Assembly: GCA_004195045.1 (NCBI GenBank)
Contig: SGBC01000002.1
Coordinates: forward strand, 437,435-501,434
DNA: 64,000 nt
Direction: 5' to 3'
From: Candidatus Acididesulfobacter guangdongensis
Lineage (GTDB): Bacteria; SZUA-79; Acidulodesulfobacterales; Acidulodesulfobacteraceae
Shown here: positions 1-7,341 of the stretch, one piece after another
Numbering within the stretch: the stretch's first letter is position 1
How the letters are laid out: each line of letters begins with the position of its first letter
The notes under the pieces: model-generated
Told to the model about the DNA's origin: nothing
The model's database searches: none
Seen by the model: only the letters and a program-made list of their open reading frames with translations
Translations under genes and position numbers: made by a program

Positions 1-1
1 A

Positions 2-700
2 TTAAAATATGGAAAAGTTTTTGTTTCGATTTACGTAAATCCTTTGCAATTCGGACCGTCGGAAGATTTTAACAATTATCCGCGCGACATAGAAGGGGAT
101 ATAGAAAAATTACGCCGGCTGAATGTAGATTGCGTGTATCTGCCTGATGACACGATAACGAAAAATAATAAAACTTTTATAATAGATGATTTTTTTTCTA
201 ACAAATTGTGCGGTTTATATAGACCTGGTCATTTTCAAGGCGTTTTAACGATTGTTATGAAACTTTTGTTAATAGTTCAGCCTGACTTTGCTTTTTTTGG
301 TTTAAAAGATTATCAGCAGTATATACTCATTAAAAAAATGGCTGAAGATTTCTTTATGGACGTGAAAATTATGCCTGTTCCTATTATGAGAGAGAAGTGC
401 GGTCTGGCTATGAGCTCAAGAAATTCCTATTTTAACAGCGCGGATAAAGAAAGCGCTTGTAATCTCTATAAGGTATTAAATAATATGAGGCTGCTTTTTA
501 AAAAAGGCGAAACATCGGTCGAAAATTTAAAACATCTTGCTATAAAAGAATTAATAGATAAAAATTTTACCGTAGAATATGTTGAAATTATGGATAAAGG
601 ATTAATAGGCAGAAAAACAACGGCTGAGACGGGCGACATCATTTTATCTGCAGTGAAATTTTCAGGTGTGAGGCTGATAGATAATATTTTTCTTGAATAA
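2..700 (+). CDS. panC: Pantothenate synthetase (pantoate-beta-alanine ligase), 5'-truncated by window edge
   Basis: Catalyses ATP-dependent joining of pantoate and beta-alanine to make pantothenate, the last step before coenzyme A synthesis; cytosolic. The reading frame is open from base 2, and the residues before the TTG at 44 (VSIYVNPLQFGPSEDF) are already family core sequence, so the true start lies left of the window. Visible family motifs are the NPLQFGP strand, RPGHFQGV, QPDFAFFGLKDYQQ and the C-terminal MSSRN nucleotide-binding motif. About 233 codons are present against roughly 280 in full-length PanC, so only the first part is missing. It ends 41 bases before the convergent glpK stop. 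Nothing looks degraded. Confidence 0.93.
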   Translation, partial: LKYGKVFVSIYVNPLQFGPSEDFNNYPRDIEGDIEKLRRLNVDCVYLPDDTITKNNKTFIIDDFFSNKLCGLYRPGHFQGVLTIVMKLLLIVQPDFAFFGLKDYQQYILIKKMAEDFFMDVKIMPVPIMREKCGLAMSSRNSYFNSADKESACNLYKVLNNMRLLFKKGETSVENLKHLAIKELIDKNFTVEYVEIMDKGLIGRKTTAETGDIILSAVKFSGVRLIDNIFLE

Positions 701-741
701 GAAAAATAAAAAAAGGGAGGGGGGGATGGAAAGGGATTAGT

Positions 742-2223
742 TCAATCCGCAAGATTTAACGCCGCGGAAATTGCCTGTTTCCATTTACCGTATAACATAT
801 TTCTTGTATTTTCGTCCATCTGCGGTTTGAATATCTTTTTTATTCTATAAATTTTTGAATATTCTTCTGCTGACCATAATCCTGAATGTATGCCGGAAAA
901 ACCTGCTATGCCGAATGCGGTCATTTCAGAAACGGCGGTGCGTTCGACCGGTATTCCCAGAATATCGGATTGAAACTGCATCAGAAAATCATTCTCGCTT
1001 GCTTTCCCGTCCACTCTCAATTTGTAGGGCATGTTAAATAATTCGTTGATAACATCTTTTGTAGAATACGCCAGAGATTCCAGCGCTGCCCTGACGATAT
1101 TTTCCTTGGTGGTTTTTCCGGTTATACCCGTTATTATGCCTCTCGCTTTGCTGTTCCAGTATGGAGCACCGAGCCCTGAAAGAGCCGGTATAAAATAAAC
1201 TCCGTCGTTATCCGATAATTTTTTAGCAATATTTGCCGTTTCGGAATATGATTTTATGATTTTCAGACTATTTTTAACCCAGCCGATTAATGCTCCTCCG
1301 GTAAATATGCTTCCTTCAAGAGCGTAATAAGCTTCGCTTTCAATAGTCCATGCGACCGTAGAGAGCAATTTATCTGATTTGAAAGGGTGTTTTCCCGATT
1401 GAGCCATGACGAACAGACCTGTCCCGTAAGTGTTTTTTATAATTCCGCCGTCAAAAGACGTATGCGCAAAGAGCGATGCTTGCTGGTCGCCAAGAACGCC
1501 GATTATCGGTATTTTTTTATTATAATTATTTTTTAAATATATCTGATTAAGAAATCCGAAATGTGAATTGCTGCTTTTAACTTCAGGCAGTATATTCGCC
1601 GGTATTTTAAAGATATCCGCCAGTTCGAGATCGTATTGCAGCGTGTTTATATTATACAGCAGTGTTCTTGAGGCATTTGACGTGTCCGTGAAATGATTTT
1701 TTTCTTCTGTTAAATTCCATAAAAGCCATGAGTCAACCGTTCCGAATAAAATATCGCCTTTTAAAATAGATTCCTTAACGCCTGATATATTATCTATAAT
1801 CCATTTTATTTTTGTAGCGGAAAAATAAGGGTCTAAAAATAAACCGGTTTTTTCCTTAATAATCTCCGCATAATTTTTGAAATCTGCACAAATCTTTTCA
1901 GTTCTGCGGCATTGCCAGACAATAGCGTTGTAAACCGGTTTTCCGGTTTTTTTATTCCATAGGATTGAAGTTTCTCTCTGATTTGTTATTCCGAGCGATA
2001 AAATATCATAATTATTGTTTTTACAGAAATATACCGCCTCCTGCAGCGATTTCAAGGCAGAATTTAAAATGTCGAAAGGATTCTGTTCAACCCATGCCGG
2101 AGCAGGGAAAATCTGAGGGAATTCATGGTAAAAATTTGCAAGAATTCTACCTCTGCCATCAAAAATTATACTTCTGTTTCCGGTAGTTCCGGAATCAAGA
2201 GCAATCACGCATTGCTGTGTCAT
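742..2223 (-). CDS. glpK: Glycerol kinase
   Basis: Phosphorylates glycerol to glycerol-3-phosphate with ATP; cytosolic FGGY-family kinase. The 493 residues match the usual GlpK length. Seen in order: the N-terminal phosphate-binding ALDSGTTGNRS segment, ITNQRETSILW and AIVWQCRRT (glycerol-site region), LDPYFSATKIKW, the GDQQASLF segment carrying the catalytic-base Asp, and the C-terminal FQSDILGIPVER. Two spots differ from the common consensus: DSGTTGN instead of DQGTTSS, and DGKASEND where most enzymes have a Gly-Gly motif, so another FGGY specificity cannot be fully excluded, but the FQSDILG and TNQRET signatures favour glycerol. It is convergent with panC and no GlpF or GlpD lies beside it. 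Confidence 0.88.
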   Translation of the reverse strand: MTQQCVIALDSGTTGNRSIIFDGRGRILANFYHEFPQIFPAPAWVEQNPFDILNSALKSLQEAVYFCKNNNYDILSLGITNQRETSILWNKKTGKPVYNAIVWQCRRTEKICADFKNYAEIIKEKTGLFLDPYFSATKIKWIIDNISGVKESILKGDILFGTVDSWLLWNLTEEKNHFTDTSNASRTLLYNINTLQYDLELADIFKIPANILPEVKSSNSHFGFLNQIYLKNNYNKKIPIIGVLGDQQASLFAHTSFDGGIIKNTYGTGLFVMAQSGKHPFKSDKLLSTVAWTIESEAYYALEGSIFTGGALIGWVKNSLKIIKSYSETANIAKKLSDNDGVYFIPALSGLGAPYWNSKARGIITGITGKTTKENIVRAALESLAYSTKDVINELFNMPYKLRVDGKASENDFLMQFQSDILGIPVERTAVSEMTAFGIAGFSGIHSGLWSAEEYSKIYRIKKIFKPQMDENTRNMLYGKWKQAISAALNLAD

Positions 2224-2480
2224 CGTAAAGCGCCGTATTAAAAGTAATTATAGTTATATATGATTATAAACTATATATCTAAATTATATGTTTTATATAT
2301 AATTATATTTATATTACGGCAATATTGTATCAAAATTTTTTTAAAAGAAGAATATAAATTTTACTCATAATTATGACGTAATAATTTCTTTTTTGGAGAA
2401 AAGGAAATATATTATATAAACCTCAAACGCATATAATGCACTTTAGCAAATAGAAATTAATACTGGACAGTTATTTGTAT

Positions 2481-2509
2481 TTGAGTATTTTATTATTGTA
2501 TGCTATAAT
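2481..2509 (+). promoter_or_regulatory. Sigma70-type promoter for the diguanylate cyclase gene
   Basis: TTGAGT at 2481-2486, a 17-base spacer and TATAAT at 2504-2509, with TG two bases upstream of it giving an extended -10 (TGCTATAAT). It lies in the 337-base AT-rich gap between glpK and the cyclase gene and would start transcription near 2516, about 45 bases before the ATG at 2561. I see nothing else structured in that gap. No clear Shine-Dalgarno sequence precedes the ATG. Confidence 0.7.
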
Positions 2510-2560
2510 ATAGTACACGTCATAGTCATTACCCGTACCAGATAAATAACCGACTAAAAA

Positions 2561-4384
2561 ATGCCGCCTGAAATTATTATTAATGCAGAATCGAGATTGA
2601 AAATATTTTTCGATAAGCTTCCTGTTCCTCTGCTCATCATTGACGTTGAGACAGGTCTTATAATGGACGCCAATGAAAAAGCTGAAATATTTTACGGTTA
2701 CGCTAAAGACGAATTTCAGCGTATGACTATTGCTGCAATAAATCCTTTTATTCCGGCAGACGATTTAGCGGCTTTCAGAGCTAAGGCATTAAGCGAAGGC
2801 TATAATCAGGCTATTTTTAAACATAAACGTAAAGACGGAAGCATAAAAAATGTAGAAGCAAACATCTCTTTAATTTTATACAATAACAAGCATTATATAC
2901 TGTCGGTCATAACGGATATAACCGAAAGAGTGCAAGCGCAGGAACGCGCAAGACGATTGTATGATTTTAATGCGGCTTTAGCTAAAATAAATGAATTTGT
3001 GGCGGACAGCAAAGATGAGAACGAGATGTTTAAGTCTATCTGTGAAAGCGCCGTTAAATTAGGAAATCTTAAACTTGCATATATTGCAAAACCTGATGAA
3101 AGCGGAAGACTGCAATTTCCGGCTTCTGCCGGCGAAACAGGGTATCTCGATGATGTCTTTATTTCCGTTAATCCGGATATTCCGGAAGGTCAAGGAACGT
3201 CCGGCAAAACATGGCGAAAACAAAAATCATACTACATTCAGTCTTTTGCGTCGGCTTCGTTCCTGTCACTTTGGAAAGAACGGGCAGAGCGTTTCGGTAT
3301 AAAATCAACTGCTAATCTGCCCATTTTCAGAAATGGCGAGATATGGGCGCTGTTCGGGATATATCATAATGAGGAGAACATTTTTGACGACGACCTGAAG
3401 ATATTGCTTGAAGAAACCGCTAAAAATATATCCAGAGGTCTTGGCAGAATAGATGCTTATAAGAATGAATTAAAACTAAGAAATGCATTAGAACAGGAAC
3501 GCGATCTCTTCAAAATTTTAATAGAAAATATTCATTCAGGTATTGCACTGTATAATCAGGAAAAATTTATCTATGTAAATTCGGCTATCCTTGATTTATT
3601 TCATTATAGTAAAGAAAAATTTTTAAATTTAAACGTTAATGATTTTTTCAGGATTAAAGAAGACAATCTCTATTATTCAAACACCCCGATATTTAAGCCG
3701 TATTTTAATAAAGAATTTTCCTCAAGATTTATATATCAATATCTTGACGGAGGTAAAATACACTACATAGACCTGTTTAGAACAGCGATAACTTATAATA
3801 ACGAACAGACAGGTCTTGCGATATTTGCCGACGTTACCGACCAGATATTAAAAGAACAGCATATTTTAATTGAAAGAGAAGAGTACAAAGAGCTTTCAGA
3901 AATCGATGCTTTAACCGGTATTAATAACCGCCGCTCTTTCGATAATAAACTTGCGGAGCTGCTTAACGCGGCTCTAAGGTATAATAGGCCTTTATCGCTT
4001 ATTATGTTCGATATTGACCATTTTAAAAATATAAACGACACATACGGTCATGAAACCGGAGATTTTATATTAAAGGAACTTTCAGCTTTAGTAAAAGAAA
4101 ACTTGAGGTCGGCAGATTTTTTCGCCCGTTACGGCGGGGAAGAATTTATGATAATATCACCTGAAACATTTATATCTACTGCAAAAGAACTTACTGAAAG
4201 ATTAAGACTTAAAATAGAAAAGCATAATTTTAATATAGGCGATTCCATTACCTGCAGTTTCGGAATAACCGATATTGAACAGAACGATACATCAAAAAGC
4301 ATTGTTTATAGAGTTGATGCGGCTTTATACAATGCAAAAGAAACAGGGAGAAATAAGGTTTGCATAGATGATGTATCATGCTAA
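2561..4384 (+). CDS. PAS-GAF-PAS-GGDEF diguanylate cyclase
   Basis: Makes the second messenger cyclic di-GMP from two GTP, probably in response to a signal sensed by its N-terminal domains. The 607 residues show a PAS domain (about 10-125, ending in the typical ITDITERVQ), a GAF domain (about 130-300), a second PAS (about 315-430) and a GGDEF domain (about 445-600). The active-site signature is GGEEF at residues 525-529. An RSAD inhibitory I-site lies exactly five residues before it (516-519), so product inhibition is expected. There are no membrane segments, so it is cytosolic. It stands alone behind its own promoter. The ligand of the sensor domains cannot be read from the sequence. Confidence 0.9.
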   Translation: MPPEIIINAESRLKIFFDKLPVPLLIIDVETGLIMDANEKAEIFYGYAKDEFQRMTIAAINPFIPADDLAAFRAKALSEGYNQAIFKHKRKDGSIKNVEANISLILYNNKHYILSVITDITERVQAQERARRLYDFNAALAKINEFVADSKDENEMFKSICESAVKLGNLKLAYIAKPDESGRLQFPASAGETGYLDDVFISVNPDIPEGQGTSGKTWRKQKSYYIQSFASASFLSLWKERAERFGIKSTANLPIFRNGEIWALFGIYHNEENIFDDDLKILLEETAKNISRGLGRIDAYKNELKLRNALEQERDLFKILIENIHSGIALYNQEKFIYVNSAILDLFHYSKEKFLNLNVNDFFRIKEDNLYYSNTPIFKPYFNKEFSSRFIYQYLDGGKIHYIDLFRTAITYNNEQTGLAIFADVTDQILKEQHILIEREEYKELSEIDALTGINNRRSFDNKLAELLNAALRYNRPLSLIMFDIDHFKNINDTYGHETGDFILKELSALVKENLRSADFFARYGGEEFMIISPETFISTAKELTERLRLKIEKHNFNIGDSITCSFGITDIEQNDTSKSIVYRVDAALYNAKETGRNKVCIDDVSC

Positions 4385-4506
4385 AATATAATAAATATAT
4401 TTAGGTAAATAAGTTTTATTTAAAAATTATAACCCTGCAACTATAAATTACCGTACGTAATTAATATATATATATTTTTTTTATTAACTTGTTAAACTAA
4501 AAAGCT

Positions 4507-5310
4507 ATGATAACCATTAATGATTTATCTAAAAATTTAGAACTGTTAAAGAAACAAAATCCGTTAGTTCATAATATAACCAACGTGGTCGTCACTAACG
4601 TAACAGCCAACGCTTTGCTTGCGATAGGAGCAAGTCCTATTATGGCTTATGCTAAGGAAGAGATAGAAGACATAGTTTCAATATCTAATTCTTTAGTCCT
4701 GAATATAGGGACTCTCACCAAAGATTTAATAGATGTGATGCTTTTTGCCGGAAACTGCGCCAACAAAAAAGGGATTCCTGTAATATTCGATCCTGTGGGA
4801 GCCGGAGCAAGCTGTTTAAGAAACGATGCCTCTAAAGAAATAATGGCAAATGTAAAACTTTCTATTATTAGAGGAAATGAATCGGAGATAGCCAACTTAT
4901 CGGGTATAAAACTTAAAACTAAAGGAGTAGATTCTTCAGGTCATGTAGAAGATAAAAAAACTTTAGCTAAAGAACTTTCTTTAAAAACTTCTTCTGTAAT
5001 ATGTGTAAGCGGAAAAGAAGATGTAATATCTGACGGTTTTATTGTATATTCGGTTAAAAACGGGGATGTATTACTAACTAAGATGACGGGAGCTGGCTGC
5101 ATATCGTCTTCAGTTATGGGAGCATTTGCTTCAATAGATAATAATTATCTCAAAGCGAGTCTGACCGGAGCTGTGCTCGTAGGAATATGCGGAGAACGCG
5201 CCGCATTAAAATCAATATTGTCGGGCTCTTTTCAATTAGAGTTTTTTAATAACCTTTCCGCATTTGATTCTAATATGCTATTAAAGTATGCAAGAATTGA
5301 AGAAATTTAA
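4507..5310 (+). CDS. thiM: Hydroxyethylthiazole kinase
   Basis: Phosphorylates 4-methyl-5-(2-hydroxyethyl)thiazole in thiamine salvage; cytosolic ribokinase-fold enzyme. The 267 residues fit the family. Visible are NPLVHNITNVVVTNVTANA at the start, GASPIMA, FDPVGAGAS, RGNESEIA and the catalytic loop MTGAGC with Cys198, the conserved Cys of this family. There is no thiD or thiE next to it, and I found no TPP riboswitch-like sequence in the 122 bases upstream, so its regulation is unclear. The upstream gap ends in a poorly defined ribosome site. Confidence 0.93.
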   Translation: MITINDLSKNLELLKKQNPLVHNITNVVVTNVTANALLAIGASPIMAYAKEEIEDIVSISNSLVLNIGTLTKDLIDVMLFAGNCANKKGIPVIFDPVGAGASCLRNDASKEIMANVKLSIIRGNESEIANLSGIKLKTKGVDSSGHVEDKKTLAKELSLKTSSVICVSGKEDVISDGFIVYSVKNGDVLLTKMTGAGCISSSVMGAFASIDNNYLKASLTGAVLVGICGERAALKSILSGSFQLEFFNNLSAFDSNMLLKYARIEEI

Positions 5311-5484
5311 GTTGGATATAAAAATATAGTTAAAAAATAATAAAAATTAAGTTCCGAATCTTTTTCCGTGCTTGTTTTGAATTTTTTTAAGCGTATCTAT
5401 TATCTGACATCCGGCTTTGATTTAATTTTTTTTCATAGATGTATTTTTTATTCCTATTATTTTTGAAACTGAGGAGATTTTATC

Positions 5485-6237
5485 ATGGCTGACCTATTTG
5501 ATGAGTTAAAAAATATAGATGATATTTCAATATACGGACAAAATATAGATAAATATTTTAAACCTGATAAAAATTTATCTTTTTTTATAGCTAAAAAAGA
5601 AAAGGTCGAATATGTTTACAATGTAGTTTATCTTGAAGGAAATCCGATGACCTACCCTGAAATTGAAACTCTGCTTGAAGGAATAACAGTAGGCGGACAT
5701 AGAATAAGCGATGAAATGCAGGTTTTAAACCAGAATAAATCGGTTGAATACCTATTTCACATAGTAAAAAATAACGAGTTTGAACTTGACAAAGAAACAT
5801 TTTGTAAATTTAACGGCATGGTATCTTTTGAAGAATAGCTTGCATGGGGACAGTTTAGAACAGGGAATATAAGAATAGGCGGGACTGAATATATCCCGTC
5901 GCAAGCCGAAGAATTAAACGAAATTTTTACTAACGGCATTGAAAAAATAAAGCAGATAAAGAATCCCGTAATAAGATCATTCATTTTTTTCGGATTCGGA
6001 TGCAGGAACCAATTTTTCTGGGACGGGAATAAAAGGACATCGAGGCTTATGACAAACGGCATTTTGCTTTCCAACGGTTATTTTATGCTTAATATTAAAA
6101 GCAAAGATAAAAAAAAATTCAATGATACCATGCTCTATTTTTATAATACCGGTGATTATAAAAAACTCGTCGGTTTTTTCACCGATTATTACATAGAACA
6201 AAACTTAATCTACACTAACAAATATCAAAATTCATAA
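5485..6237 (+). pseudogene. Fic-domain protein interrupted by an in-frame amber codon
   Basis: Fic proteins usually transfer AMP to target proteins. Translation from the ATG at 5485 (good GAGGAG ribosome site) runs 117 codons to a TAG at 5836-5838, after which the same frame continues without a further stop to 6237. The first part has the family motif GNPMTYPEIETLLEG and ITVGGHRISDEMQVLNQ; the second has WGQFRTGNIRIGGTEYIP and the Fic core FFWDGNKRTSRLM. So one base change splits what would be a 250-residue protein. The catalytic His of the HxFxDGN core is Gln here (codon 176), which may be a feature of a Fic subgroup or another sign of decay. Most simply it is a pseudogene. Confidence 0.8.
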
Positions 6238-6320
6238 CGAACAAGACGTCTTTACCTTACATTAAAATAATATAATAAATATAAATGTATTTTATATATA
6301 AAACATAAATTAAAAGGAGT

Positions 6321-6428
6321 TTTTATTATTTTTCTTATTAGCTAATAAGAAAAAATTTTAACAGATTTTTATAATTATTGTAATGCGGAAGTTCAATTTT
6401 AAAAAAGCTGTCTGAATTTATGGGTTTA
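6321..6428 (-). mobile_element. Solo end of an IS3-type element (remnant)
   Basis: About 108 bases that closely match the upstream end of the intact IS at 11858-11967, including the segment AATGCGGAAGTTCAATTTTA and the end GGTTTA/GGTTCA. Unlike the intact copy, this one keeps a perfect 16-base palindrome (CTTATTAGCTAATAAG at 6333-6348). The rest of the element, including the transposase, is absent. The right boundary at 6428 abuts the stop codon of the PIN remnant. Confidence 0.72.
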
Positions 6429-6703
6429 TTATATTTTTAATTTTTTATTATAAAAAGTTAAAAAATCTTTGGTATTTCCCGTGATAAAAAAATCTATATT
6501 GTGATAAATAGCAGATGATAAAATTATCCTATCATTCTTCGGAAGGGATTCTAAATGCTGATAATAAATATCTATGTCTTCAAGTATATTAACTTTGTTT
6601 AAAAGTTCGTTTAAAAAATCTAATTTTTCCGGCTTTTTTATCTTTATATTATGAATAGATTCATTAAGGTTTACTCTGAAGTGCTTATTTACTGAGGTTT
6701 TTA
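6429..6703 (-). pseudogene. PIN-domain protein, C-terminal remnant
   Basis: The minus-strand frame encodes about 90 residues containing LPKNDRIILSSAIYHNIDFF and ITGNTKDFLTFY, the second half of a PIN-type RNase (the conserved Asp in KNDRI and the ITGN segment). PIN toxins cleave RNA, often in VapBC-type pairs. The N-terminal half with the first catalytic Asp is missing: upstream the frame runs directly into the tRNA fragment with no start codon. The stop (6429-6431) abuts an IS end. It is therefore broken on at least one and perhaps both sides. Confidence 0.7.
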
Positions 6704-6704
6704 A

Positions 6705-6754
<50 letters not shown>

Positions 6755-6798
6755 AATAGCAGTTTACAAAGCTTTCATTGATAAAGATTTACAGGCTA

Positions 6799-6918
6799 TT
6801 AACTTTTTACTGTAGGGGTTTTTGCAGTATTACCGTCTAAATTATTCTGATATATTTTTTTAGTTATAGCGTCCATTAAATTATAATGGATTATTTCTTT
6901 ATCATTTAACGAATTCAT
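6799..6918 (-). pseudogene. AbiEii-type nucleotidyltransferase toxin, N-terminal stub
   Basis: Thirty-nine codons. The first 27 or so (MNSLNDKEIIHYNLMDAITK and KIYQNNL) are almost identical to the start of the intact toxin at 12627-13397; then the sequence diverges and stops. Its ATG overlaps the end of the antitoxin-like gene at 6902 exactly as in the intact pair. The break lies about 45 bases from the tRNA scar, so truncation at the element margin is likely. Confidence 0.75.
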
Positions 6919-7321
6919 TTTGCCACCTTAAAAGCACATCTTTCTCGTCCGTTTGAGCATGTGTGAGCATAATCTTAAAATATTTCATAAATTCTGCTAC
7001 GTCTTCGTCTTCCAATAAATAATCATTAAAAATAACATGGTCGGGATAACGTTTAAGGACAAATATATTATGATATAGCATATCGGCTATAGCCCGTGCA
7101 GGAGACGCACACTTAATATTCTTAATATTACTGCCTAAAGATTTAGAAAAATCGCCGGAAGAAACTAATCTGGCATTGCCGAATAGTCCTGTAGTATCCG
7201 CATAATCGACGCCGCTTATCGGCCAATTACCCGTTCTAATATTATCTAAAATATGCCAGTCTGCGCCGGTAATATTTAAAGCGCCAAATCCGGTTATGTA
7301 TTTTATATTTTCTTTTTCCAT
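6902..7321 (-). CDS. Antitoxin-like protein of an AbiEii-type pair (copy 1)
   Basis: The 139 residues are a close paralogue of the 12236-12643 product (same start MEKENIKYITGFGALNITGA and same C-terminal half). I do not recognise a named family in the protein itself; the antitoxin role is inferred from position, because both copies overlap the start of an AbiEii-type nucleotidyltransferase gene. It lacks an obvious N-terminal wHTH such as classical AbiEi carries. Here the partner is only a stub, so the protein is either an orphan antitoxin or unneeded. An extended -10 lies 6 bases before the ATG (7328-7336), implying leaderless mRNA. Confidence 0.6.
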   Translation of the reverse strand: MEKENIKYITGFGALNITGADWHILDNIRTGNWPISGVDYADTTGLFGNARLVSSGDFSKSLGSNIKNIKCASPARAIADMLYHNIFVLKRYPDHVIFNDYLLEDEDVAEFMKYFKIMLTHAQTDEKDVLLRWQNEFVK

Positions 7322-7327
7322 AATCCT

Positions 7328-7336
7328 ATTATATCA
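7328..7336 (-). promoter_or_regulatory. Extended -10 promoter immediately before antitoxin-like copy 1
   Basis: Minus-strand TGATATAAT ends six bases before the ATG at 7321. The same arrangement precedes copy 2 (12219-12227). With a -10 this close, transcription should start at or within a base or two of the ATG. There is no convincing -35 box and no room for a Shine-Dalgarno site. Confidence 0.5.
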
Positions 7337-7341
7337 TATTT

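Noticed and set aside
4385-4506. TPP riboswitch before thiM
   Set aside because: The conserved thi-box segments (such as CTGAGA and its partner) are not present in the 122-base gap.
5351-5430. Minus-strand fragment ending KIQNKHGKRFGT between thiM and the Fic gene
   Set aside because: Only about 24 codons are open and no start or family match is visible; may be a relic but cannot be supported.
5836-5838. Amber codon read as pyrrolysine or another recoded residue in the Fic gene
   Set aside because: No pyl genes or stimulatory structure seen; a single nonsense mutation in a decaying region is simpler.
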